64,000 bases of DNA, taken from NCBI RefSeq assembly GCF_022549695.1, contig NZ_JAKZGS010000003.1:372001-436000 (forward strand). The letters run 5' to 3'. Origin of the DNA: Belliella calami. GTDB lineage: Bacteria > Bacteroidota > Bacteroidia > Cytophagales > Cyclobacteriaceae. The notes beneath the pieces are model-generated. The model had not been told where the DNA came from. It searched no databases and saw only the letters and a program-made list of their open reading frames with translations. The position numbers and the translations under genes were made by a program. Below, piece after piece: positions 8,760 to 16,197 of this stretch (its first letter is position 1; each line of letters starts with the position of its first letter).

Positions 8760-9320
8760 ATGAACAAGGAAAATATGACTTCAGAAGCAGAAGAGATTCA
8801 AAAAAATGAAGTGCCTGTGCAAGAGGAGAATGTTGAGAGTAGTGGAGATCAAGTTGCTTTAGAAAGCAAAAGTGAGGAAAAGTTACTTGCAGAAATTCAG
8901 GAATTAAAGGACAAATACTTACGGTTGTATTCGGAATTTGAAAATTATAGAAGAAGAACTTCAAAAGAACGCCTTGATTTAATTAAGACAGCTTCGCAAG
9001 ATTTGATGTCGGAAATAATACCAGTAGTAGATGATTTCGAAAGGGCATTCAAGGCTATTGAAAACGAAGAGGATGCGAATAAAGTGAGAGAAGGGAATCT
9101 GTTGGTATTCCAAAAATTCCAAAAAATTCTAGAAAGCAAAGGCTTGAAACCTATGGAAGGCTTGGTAGGGGAGCCGTTCGATGCAGATACGCAAGAAGCG
9201 ATCACGCAGATCCCATCTCCTTCTGAGGACTTGAAAGGAAAAGTAATAGATGTTGTAGAAAAAGGATATACTTTAGGTGACAAAGTTGTCAGGTATGCTA
9301 AAGTTGTCATTGGAGCGTAA
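8760..9320 (+). CDS. grpE: GrpE nucleotide-exchange factor
   Basis: Co-chaperone that releases ADP from DnaK. With the start at ATG 8760 the protein has 186 residues: an acidic, disordered N-terminus, a long coiled coil ([26 protein letters not shown]) and the C-terminal beta domain ([29 protein letters not shown]). The frame extends back to a TTG at 8658, but the extra 34 residues are basic and unlike GrpE, so ATG 8760 is chosen. It is followed five bases later by dnaJ. Expression may depend on the GTCAG repeats and the TGGCA/TTGA element at 8555-8602. Confidence 0.93.
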   Translation: MNKENMTSEAEEIQKNEVPVQEENVESSGDQVALESKSEEKLLAEIQELKDKYLRLYSEFENYRRRTSKERLDLIKTASQDLMSEIIPVVDDFERAFKAIENEEDANKVREGNLLVFQKFQKILESKGLKPMEGLVGEPFDADTQEAITQIPSPSEDLKGKVIDVVEKGYTLGDKVVRYAKVVIGA

Positions 9321-9325
9321 TTGAT

Positions 9326-10438
9326 ATGGCGAAAAGAGACTATTACGAAATATTAGGTGTAGCAAAAAATGCTACACCAGATGAGATAAAGAAAGCATAC
9401 AGAAAGCTAGCGATACAGTTTCATCCTGATAAAAATCCAGATAATCCGGAAGCAGAGGATAAATTCAAAGAAGCAGCGGAGGCCTATGAGGTATTGAGTA
9501 ACCAAGAGAAGCGCCAAAGATACGATCAGTTTGGGCACCAAGGAGTAGGAGGAAGTGGTGGATTTGGTGGTGGAGGAATGAATATGGATGACATATTCTC
9601 CCAGTTTGGAGATATCTTCGGTGGTGGAGGTGGAGGTTTTGAGTCGTTTTTTGGAGGTGGAGGACGAGGTAGAAGAACCAAAAAAGGAACTAATCTACGT
9701 GTGAAATTGAAGCTAACCCTCAAAGAGGTAGCGAATGGTGTAGAAAAGAAAATCAAAGTCAAACGTCATGTCTTAGCTGATGGGGTAACATTTACCACAT
9801 GTAGAACTTGTCAGGGAACTGGACAAGTAAAAAAAGTAGTAAACACGATGCTTGGTCAAATGGTATCAGCAAGTACTTGTCCCGCATGTGGAGGTAATGG
9901 ACAAATGATCGATAAAAAGCCGGCAGAAGCAGATGCACGTGGCTTGATTTTGAAAGAGGAAGTTATCGCGATCAATATCCCAGGTGGAGTTGCTGATGGG
10001 ATGCAATTGAGCATGTCTGGAAAGGGTAACGAAACTGCTGGAGGTATTGCTGGGGATTTGTTGATCGTCATCGAAGAGATAGAAGACGAAACCCTTCAAA
10101 GAGATGGAAACAATGTTGTCTATGATCTTTATGTGAGTTTCATAGACGCTGCCCTGGGAGCTCAAGTGGAGGTGCCTACGATAGATGGAAAAGTCAAAAT
10201 AAAAATCGATGCTGGTACGCAAAGCGGTAAGATGCTTCGACTCAAAGGTAAAGGTATCAAAGATATCAACGGATATGGCAAAGGGGATCAGTTGATCCAT
10301 GTAAATGTTTGGACCCCGAAGCAATTGAGCAAAGAAGAAAAACAAATGCTGGAAGGATTGAAGGACTCCGATAACTTCAGACCAGACCCAGGAAATTCAG
10401 AAAAAAGTTTCTTTGATAAGATGAAAGAATTTTTCTAA
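9326..10438 (+). CDS. dnaJ: DnaJ chaperone with a half-size zinc domain
   Basis: Hsp40 partner of DnaK. The 370-residue protein has a J domain (residues 1-70, with the HPD motif in [16 protein letters not shown]), a G/F-rich region with long glycine runs, and two substrate-binding beta-barrel domains. The zinc region carries only two CxxCxGxG motifs (CRTCQGTG near residue 161 and CPACGGNG near 187) rather than four. By spacing these are motifs 2 and 3, so only one zinc site should form; motifs 1 and 4 are replaced by [10 protein letters not shown] and EADARGLIL. It is in an operon with grpE and ends in a strong terminator. Confidence 0.92.
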   Translation: MAKRDYYEILGVAKNATPDEIKKAYRKLAIQFHPDKNPDNPEAEDKFKEAAEAYEVLSNQEKRQRYDQFGHQGVGGSGGFGGGGMNMDDIFSQFGDIFGGGGGGFESFFGGGGRGRRTKKGTNLRVKLKLTLKEVANGVEKKIKVKRHVLADGVTFTTCRTCQGTGQVKKVVNTMLGQMVSASTCPACGGNGQMIDKKPAEADARGLILKEEVIAINIPGGVADGMQLSMSGKGNETAGGIAGDLLIVIEEIEDETLQRDGNNVVYDLYVSFIDAALGAQVEVPTIDGKVKIKIDAGTQSGKMLRLKGKGIKDINGYGKGDQLIHVNVWTPKQLSKEEKQMLEGLKDSDNFRPDPGNSEKSFFDKMKEFF

Positions 10439-10443
10439 AGTTG

Positions 10444-10473
10444 AAGCTGGAAATTTTTCCAGCTTTTTTTTTT
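10444..10473 (+). terminator. Terminator of grpE-dnaJ
   Basis: AAGCTGGAAA pairs with TTTCCAGCTT over a two-base loop, followed by a run of T. It begins five bases after the dnaJ stop. Confidence 0.9.
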
Positions 10474-10515
10474 ACTAAAAAAAACCTTTTCTGAATATCA
10501 CCGTAATTTACCCGT

Positions 10516-11403
10516 ATGTTGAGAGGATTGTGTTTTATGATTTGTCTGGTTTTTGGAGTCGAAATACCCTCAAAAGCCCAGATAAACAAAGTTTTTAAGA
10601 TTGAGGAGCGCAAAGGATACAATTTAGTTCACGTGGATTTCAACGTGTACAAAGGGATTACTGAGCTCAAAAGAAGTCATGGGGATTTTCCTCTGCACAT
10701 CAATTCATCCCTTTCTAAAGTAAATATTCTCCCTACATTTTCTCATGAAATAGAAAATGGGGTCTTGTTTACATATCTGACTCACAGAAATGTGGAGTCG
10801 GAAACTTTGGGAAAAAGTCTTTCTTACAAATTGTTTTCAAGTGATTCTGAGGACTTCGATCACAAGTGGGATGTAGGTTTGAGTTCTAACCATCTGTATG
10901 ATCTCAATCTTTATTTTGGAATTGGTAAAGCTGATTTGGATTTTTCATATATCCCAATTTCGAATTGTAAGATAAAGTCTGCCAGTGCAGATATCAAACT
11001 GGGTTTTAGTAAAAAAATAGCAAACTCAGTGACAATGGATACGATGATGGTTTCGATCAATATGGGGAGTTTGGATGCCTCAAATGTCAATTTCGCTAAT
11101 GCTGAGAATATGATGTTTGAAATCAATTATGGAACTTTAGACCTTTCTTTTTCTGACAATATGCTTCATGATGTCAAAGTTTCTGCAGTCGTAGGAGCGG
11201 GTAAAGTGAATCTGACACTTCCTGACCAGTCCCAACCTTATCGCTTGAAAATTATTTCGACTGCAATGACGAGAACTTATCTTCCCAAATATCTAAAGGA
11301 TGCAGGAAACAAAACATATTATAGTAAAAGCTACAAACCTGATGCACCTGACCTGCTGGACCTTACTATTGATGTCTCTGTAGGTTCTGTCACAGTAAAA
11401 TAG
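10516..11403 (+). CDS. Exported protein of unknown function, adhesin-like repeat fold
   Basis: I do not recognise a named family. The 295-residue protein starts with a short hydrophobic signal segment (LCFMICLVFGVEI, then SKAQ as a plausible cleavage site). The rest has no further membrane segment. Its C-terminal half repeats short stretches of alternating hydrophobic residues (DLNLYFGIGKADLDF, MMVSINMGSLDASNV, MFEINYGTLDLSF, VSAVVGAGKVNLTLP), which resembles the right-handed beta ladder of DUF4097 or LiaF/toast-rack domains. A periplasmic or surface location is likely. It lies 43 bases ahead of an ABC exporter pair and may be its partner; this is inference from position only. Confidence 0.6.
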   Translation: MLRGLCFMICLVFGVEIPSKAQINKVFKIEERKGYNLVHVDFNVYKGITELKRSHGDFPLHINSSLSKVNILPTFSHEIENGVLFTYLTHRNVESETLGKSLSYKLFSSDSEDFDHKWDVGLSSNHLYDLNLYFGIGKADLDFSYIPISNCKIKSASADIKLGFSKKIANSVTMDTMMVSINMGSLDASNVNFANAENMMFEINYGTLDLSFSDNMLHDVKVSAVVGAGKVNLTLPDQSQPYRLKIISTAMTRTYLPKYLKDAGNKTYYSKSYKPDAPDLLDLTIDVSVGSVTVK

Positions 11404-11446
11404 ATTTTATGTCTCCAATTCATTACTTTTAGGAAAAGCAATCACC

Positions 11447-12349
11447 TTGAATATTTTAGAAGTCCATCACCTCCATAAAGCCTACGAAAATCACATCGCG
11501 CTCCAAGATGTAAGTCTTTCTATACCCAAAGGCTCAATATTTGGTTTGTTAGGGCCAAATGGTGCTGGCAAGACAACTTTGATCCGAATCATCAATCAAA
11601 TCATCGATAGAGACTCAGGTGAAATTTTTTTCAACAATGAGAAATTGCAGTCCAAGCACATTCCTTTCATCGGCTATTTGCCAGAGGAAAGAGGGTTATA
11701 TAAGAAAATGCAAGTTTGGGATCAATTGATCTATTTTGCCAGATTGAAGGGAATGCCACTTCAGGAAGCAAAAACCAAAGTGAATTATTGGCTTGACAAA
11801 TTGGAAATACAATCATGGAGAGAAAAGAAGATTGAGGATCTATCGAAGGGGATGGCTCAGAAAATCCAATTTATAGCCACTGTGATTCACGAACCAGAGC
11901 TATTGATATTGGACGAACCTTTTTCTGGATTTGATCCTGTCAATGCTGAATTGATCAAGAACGAGATTTTGGAATTGAGAAAAAAGGGCATTACAATAGT
12001 TCTCTCAACCCATAGAATGGAATCCATCGAGCTTTTGTGTGATCATATAGCAATGATACATCAGTCCAAATTGATTCTAAGCGGTGGACTTTTAGAAGTA
12101 AAGAGGAAATTCAGAAAAAAAATCTATAAAGTGATTTTGGAGCCTTATGGTGATCTAGAAGTGCCAAAAGAGTGGAAATCAATTACTGCTGATAACCAGA
12201 TGATATTTGAAGTGCCACTTCAGGAAAAAAGCCCAAATGTGTTATTGAATGAAATGATAGCAATAGGGGAGGTTCAAGGTTTCTCCGAAATAATCCCGAC
12301 TATGGAAGAGATTTTCATCCAACAAATCAAATCCCATTCTTATGAATAA
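11447..12349 (+). CDS. ABC transporter ATP-binding protein (NatA-like)
   Basis: A 300-residue ATPase for the permease encoded next. Motifs: Walker A GPNGAGKTT near residue 37, Q-loop region FIGYLPEERGLY, signature LSKGMAQKIQ (a K variant of LSGGQ), Walker B LLILDEPFSGFDP and H-loop STHRM. The C-terminal 70 residues resemble the DUF4162 domain of exporters of the Na+/drug type. The start is TTG at 11447; no in-frame ATG exists before the Walker A motif, and MNILEVHHLHKAYE is a normal N-terminus. It overlaps the permease gene by eight bases. Substrate is unknown. Confidence 0.88.
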   Translation: MNILEVHHLHKAYENHIALQDVSLSIPKGSIFGLLGPNGAGKTTLIRIINQIIDRDSGEIFFNNEKLQSKHIPFIGYLPEERGLYKKMQVWDQLIYFARLKGMPLQEAKTKVNYWLDKLEIQSWREKKIEDLSKGMAQKIQFIATVIHEPELLILDEPFSGFDPVNAELIKNEILELRKKGITIVLSTHRMESIELLCDHIAMIHQSKLILSGGLLEVKRKFRKKIYKVILEPYGDLEVPKEWKSITADNQMIFEVPLQEKSPNVLLNEMIAIGEVQGFSEIIPTMEEIFIQQIKSHSYE

Positions 12350-13655
12350 GGTTTTTCTAGTGATTCAAAGAGAGTATTTGGCGAGGGTAAAAAAGAAATC
12401 ATTTTTGCTTGCGACTATTCTGACGCCTTTGATTTTCCCAACTGTAATGGGGATATTTCTTTGGATTGCTGTGGGGGAAGAGAAGGGAGCTTCTTTGAGA
12501 ATCATTGAAGTCGTTGATGACAATAATCTATTTTTCTTAGAAAGCAGAGATCAGTATGCCTTTTCTTTTTCCAAAGTAGCTATTGATGAAGGCAAGCGTC
12601 AGGTTCAATCGGGGGAAAGATTCGGCTTTTTGTATATCCCAAAAATCCAACTTGACAGTCCTACAGGGATTACTTATTTCGGAGAGACCAATCCAAGTAT
12701 GACTTTTATCGCTGACCTGGAATCCAGTTTGAAAAGAAGGATAGAAGAACAGCGTATGATGGAATCAGGAATAGATCCCAAAGTACTGGATGCCTACAGG
12801 ACGCGCGTGAGTATTCAATCAATTACCCTCGATAATTCGGGAAATGAAAAGATTAATGACGCCACAATTAACTATGGAATAGGTTTTTTTACCGGGATCC
12901 TAATTTACATATTCATTTTTGTCTATGGCAATCAGATCATGCAAGGGGTTATTGAAGAAAAATCTAGTAGAATCATTGAAATTTTGGTATCCTCGATCAA
13001 GCCCTTTCAGTTGATGTTAGGAAAAATAATTGGGATAGGAGCAGTAGGACTGACTCAGTTCCTGATTTGGTTGATGCTCATAGCAGGTGTCTCTAGTATA
13101 GTGATAGGGTATTTTGGTATGCAAATGCCACAACAAACAGCCATGGAACTTGCAAGTCCAGCCATGACTGAGATGTCAAATATGAACATCAATAATGATT
13201 ATTCTGAAATTATTCAGGTTATTGGGGGGATTAATTTTGTCAAGATAGCATTGACCTTTGTCTTTTATTTTATAGGAGGGTATTTGTTGTATGGGTCATT
13301 CTTTGCTGCGATAGGTGCTGCTGTAGATACGCCTTCCGATGCACAACAATTTATGCTGCCTGTGACCATACCTTTATTGATCGCTTATTTGGGTTTATTT
13401 GTTTTTGTGCTTGATGATCCCAATAGCAATGTGTCATTTTGGCTGTCAATTGTCCCTTTTACTTCTCCGATTGCAATGATGGGAAGAGCCAGTTACGGGG
13501 TGCCATTCTTCGACCTCGCTTTGTCAATGTCCCTATTGATAATTGGGTTTTTGTCTACAACTTGGTTTGCAGGAAAAATTTATAAAATCGGTATACTCAT
13601 GCACGGGAGTAAGGTGAATTACAAAACTTTGTGGAAATGGATAAAAATGGACTAA
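12342..13655 (+). CDS. ABC-2 type exporter permease (NatB-like)
   Basis: A 437-residue membrane protein pairing with the ATPase just upstream. One N-terminal membrane segment (FLLATILTPLIFPTVMGIFL) is followed by a large extracytoplasmic domain of about 150 residues and then a five-to-six-helix bundle. The motif GVIEEKSSRIIEILVSSIKPFQLMLGKIIG is typical of NatB/YhaP-type permeases. The start overlaps the ATPase end, indicating coupled translation. In Bacteroidota such pairs are often annotated as Na+ or drug exporters, but nothing here fixes the substrate. A bidirectional terminator follows. Confidence 0.88.
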   Translation: MNKVFLVIQREYLARVKKKSFLLATILTPLIFPTVMGIFLWIAVGEEKGASLRIIEVVDDNNLFFLESRDQYAFSFSKVAIDEGKRQVQSGERFGFLYIPKIQLDSPTGITYFGETNPSMTFIADLESSLKRRIEEQRMMESGIDPKVLDAYRTRVSIQSITLDNSGNEKINDATINYGIGFFTGILIYIFIFVYGNQIMQGVIEEKSSRIIEILVSSIKPFQLMLGKIIGIGAVGLTQFLIWLMLIAGVSSIVIGYFGMQMPQQTAMELASPAMTEMSNMNINNDYSEIIQVIGGINFVKIALTFVFYFIGGYLLYGSFFAAIGAAVDTPSDAQQFMLPVTIPLLIAYLGLFVFVLDDPNSNVSFWLSIVPFTSPIAMMGRASYGVPFFDLALSMSLLIIGFLSTTWFAGKIYKIGILMHGSKVNYKTLWKWIKMD

Positions 13656-13687
13656 TCAAAAAGCCCGAAACTAATCGGGCTTTTTGA
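13656..13687. terminator. Bidirectional terminator between ABC permease and dps
   Basis: A 13-base perfect stem, TCAAAAAGCCCGA with TCGGGCTTTTTGA, separates two convergent genes. It has A-runs and T-runs on both sides, so it can serve both strands. Confidence 0.92.
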
Positions 13688-13720
13688 TTTTATTCTTTTG
13701 ATCTTTTAAAATTCAATCGA

Positions 13721-14191
13721 TTACTTCAAGTAAGCAGAAAGCATCCAAACTACTTTCTCTTTTCCAGTGATGTATCCACTCATCAAGTCAACCGTTCCTT
13801 CATCATTCTGCTCAGAGGCTGTATCAAGCGCTTCTCTTTCGAGCTTCAAAAGTACATTCAGGTTTTCCCTTACAGTTTCCACCATTTTCTTTGCATCGGT
13901 GATTTCTTTGGCTTCTTTGATTTCTGAATTTTTGATATATTCCTCAAAAGAAGAAAGTGGTCTTTCTCCAAGCGTCAAAATCCTTTCCGCAGTCTCATCA
14001 ATTCCCAAATTCGCCTCGTTGTACAACTCTTCAAACTTCGCATGAAGTTCAAAGAAATTAGGGCCTGACACGTTCCAGTGGAAGTTTCTTAAGTTTTGAT
14101 AGTAAATTTCATAATTCGCCAAAAGGCTATTTAGCTTTTTAACTAATTTTTTACTGTCTTTTATTTCTAATCCTATATCGTTTGTGCTCAT
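13721..14191 (-). CDS. dps: Dps-family ferritin-like protein
   Basis: A 156-residue four-helix protein that forms dodecamers storing iron and detoxifying hydrogen peroxide. The inter-subunit ferroxidase ligands are all present with family spacing: H in NFHWNVSG, H eleven residues later in FELHAKF, D fourteen residues after that and E in GIDETAERI. Length is usual. There is no lysine-rich N-terminal tail of the E. coli type, so DNA binding is uncertain. The gene is single and faces the ABC exporter operon across a shared terminator. Confidence 0.9.
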   Translation of the reverse strand: MSTNDIGLEIKDSKKLVKKLNSLLANYEIYYQNLRNFHWNVSGPNFFELHAKFEELYNEANLGIDETAERILTLGERPLSSFEEYIKNSEIKEAKEITDAKKMVETVRENLNVLLKLEREALDTASEQNDEGTVDLMSGYITGKEKVVWMLSAYLK

Positions 14192-14336
14192 TTTATTATA
14201 TTTTTGGTTTCTGTGTACACTTTAAGAACAAATATAAAGCCATAGTCAATCAAAGTAAATTTTGTCCGATTGATAATAACTATCGAAATATCGAGTTCTC
14301 TATAATGTTACCCTCAAATCCAATTAGAGTTGCCAA

Positions 14337-15569
14337 ATGAAGAATACCCTTCACGAATTTACCACTTTAGATTTTTATCAGAATAAAAGCAGGATCAAAT
14401 GGTTGATATTTATTTGTTCAGTCGTGATAAGTTTTGGCTCCATCTACTATACAAATAATCTGGTCGAGGAACTCAAAGAGCGAGAAAAGAGGCAAATCGA
14501 GCTTTTGGCAAGAGCCTTGGAGTATGCTTCGATTTATACTGACAATTTGACCTTTATCAATCAAGAAATCATCCAGCAAAACAACTCCATTCCCTTGATA
14601 ATCATGGACGAGTATGGGAATCCTGGGGAGTATAAGAATATCAAGTTTGGGAAAAGGGCTACAGAAGAAGACAAATTAGAAGTCCTCAAATCTGAGCTGC
14701 AGAAGATGAAGCAAGATTACGAACCCATCCAAATGGAGAATGGTTCTTTTATTTTTTATAGAAATTCTGAATTGCTTACTTCCTTGAGATACTATCCCTA
14801 TGTACAATTGGCAGTGATTATTGTCTTTGGTATATTGGCGTATGCTGTCTTCAACCAATCAAAGATTGCTGAGCAAAACCAAGTCTGGGCTGGACTCACA
14901 AAAGAAACAGCGCACCAGCTAGGTACTCCTATAGCATCGCTTATGGCGTGGATAGACTACCTCAAAAATTCCCCAGTTTGGGAAGAAAACAAAGAAGTAA
15001 TCCAAGAAATGGACAAGGATGTCATCAAGTTGAGAATGGTGACCGAAAGATTCAGCTCCATAGGGAGCAAGCCGGTGATTGTGTCTGAAAATGTATTCAA
15101 AGTGGTAGATGATGCAATCACTTATCTCAGACCTAGGATATCCAGTAAAGTGGAAATGAATGTAAATGGATATGCGAGAGATATCGAAGCCATGATCAAC
15201 AAACCTCTTTTCGAATGGGTAATAGAGAATATCTGTAAAAATGCAGTAGATGCCATGAAAGGTCAAGGTAAAATCTCAATTGATATTGTGAAGGAAAGTG
15301 AGCAATATGTAATTGTCGACATTACTGACAATGGGAGAGGGATGGAAAAAAATATGTACAAGAAAGTCTTTAACCCTGGGTTTTCGACTCGGAAAAGAGG
15401 TTGGGGACTTGGGTTGACTTTGGCTAAGCGAATTATAGAAGGCTATCACCAAGGGAAGGTTTTTGTAAAAACATCAGAAGTTGGGAAAGGGACTACCTTT
15501 CGTATTGTTCTAAATGGAGTGAAGGAACAGATGGATGAGAAAACCAAAGAGAATTTTTTCAGTTTTTGA
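14337..15569 (+). CDS. Membrane-bound sensor histidine kinase
   Basis: A 410-residue kinase. The first membrane helix lies near residues 20-41 and the second near 153-172, bracketing a sensor region of about 110 residues that follows a short coiled coil. The phospho-acceptor motif is AHQLGTPIASL (histidine near residue 193), followed by the N box NICKNAVDAM, G1 DITDNGRGM, F box FNPGFSTRKRGWGLGL and G2 GKGTTFRI. The HQLGTP variant of the H box is common in Bacteroidota. No response regulator gene is adjacent, so its partner is unknown. The stop is followed by a minus-strand terminator rather than one of its own. Confidence 0.88.
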   Translation: MKNTLHEFTTLDFYQNKSRIKWLIFICSVVISFGSIYYTNNLVEELKEREKRQIELLARALEYASIYTDNLTFINQEIIQQNNSIPLIIMDEYGNPGEYKNIKFGKRATEEDKLEVLKSELQKMKQDYEPIQMENGSFIFYRNSELLTSLRYYPYVQLAVIIVFGILAYAVFNQSKIAEQNQVWAGLTKETAHQLGTPIASLMAWIDYLKNSPVWEENKEVIQEMDKDVIKLRMVTERFSSIGSKPVIVSENVFKVVDDAITYLRPRISSKVEMNVNGYARDIEAMINKPLFEWVIENICKNAVDAMKGQGKISIDIVKESEQYVIVDITDNGRGMEKNMYKKVFNPGFSTRKRGWGLGLTLAKRIIEGYHQGKVFVKTSEVGKGTTFRIVLNGVKEQMDEKTKENFFSF

Positions 15570-15574
15570 TAAAT

Positions 15575-15595
15575 AAAAAAGGCTTCAAAGAAGCC
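15575..15595 (-). terminator. Minus-strand hairpin with T-run after the histidine kinase gene
   Basis: GGCTTC-AAA-GAAGCC with six A residues on its left side, which read as a T-run on the minus strand. It therefore looks like the end of a minus-strand transcript coming from 15.6-15.9 kb, where no convincing gene is visible. Confidence 0.55.
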
Positions 15596-16197
15596 CAGAT
15601 AAAAGATAAAACAACCAGAGATTGTCAAATCTTTCCATTTATTAAACCTTACAGCTACTAAGGTACTATACTCAACCGATTTATCAAAATTTTTAGAATC
15701 TACGGTCAGCAAAGGAAGTTCAGCTGGTCGTATGGGTTCCAATTCTGATACTTGGGAAGGTAAAAGGCAGCTGTGTTGTTTTGAAGACTTGTACTTGCTA
15801 TTTTCAAATCCATCTGTATCGGACAGATATTCTTCGGGATAGTTGTTAAGTTTAAAGTTTTAATCATAATTACAACTTTAAACTTATGTGAATAAGTTGT
15901 AATTAGGGTTACAGTATATTTGGTTGATGTTGTAATCATAATTACATAAAATGTTTCGATACCTCAAAAATCAAAGACAACTACCTTAAGACTGTCATTA
16001 CGATGGAAAGGTTTGATGGCAATACTTTCGATGGAATCAAACAATTGGATTTGAGGAGTTTTTTGAAAGAGTAAAGTATAGTCTCAAATTGGTGCAAGAC
16101 TTAATCTTGGGCCTTTGCATTAGCAGTCCAAGGACTTCTTTCTTAAAGTAATAGTCTGAAGACTGTTCAAGTATGATGAATTGAGCCACCTACCCAC
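15596..16197. other. Gene-poor region with inverted and direct repeats
   Basis: No convincing gene. A 53-codon minus-strand frame at 15706-15867 (starting MIKTLNLTTIPKN) is possible but unrecognised. Between 15861 and 15946 there is an 11-base inverted repeat AATTACAACTT (15868-15878) and AAGTTGTAATT (15894-15904), and the 14-base sequence TAATCATAATTACA occurs twice (15861 and 15933). This looks like an operator or a decayed mobile-element end. The stretch 15950-16197 holds nothing I can name. Confidence 0.3.

Noticed and set aside
9866-10345. 159-residue minus-strand frame inside dnaJ
   Set aside because: Antisense shadow of a well-conserved gene; composition is not protein-like.
15446-15742. 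98-residue minus-strand frame overlapping the end of the histidine kinase gene
   Set aside because: It reads through a clear hairpin with T-run and into an antisense gene, and shows no family features.
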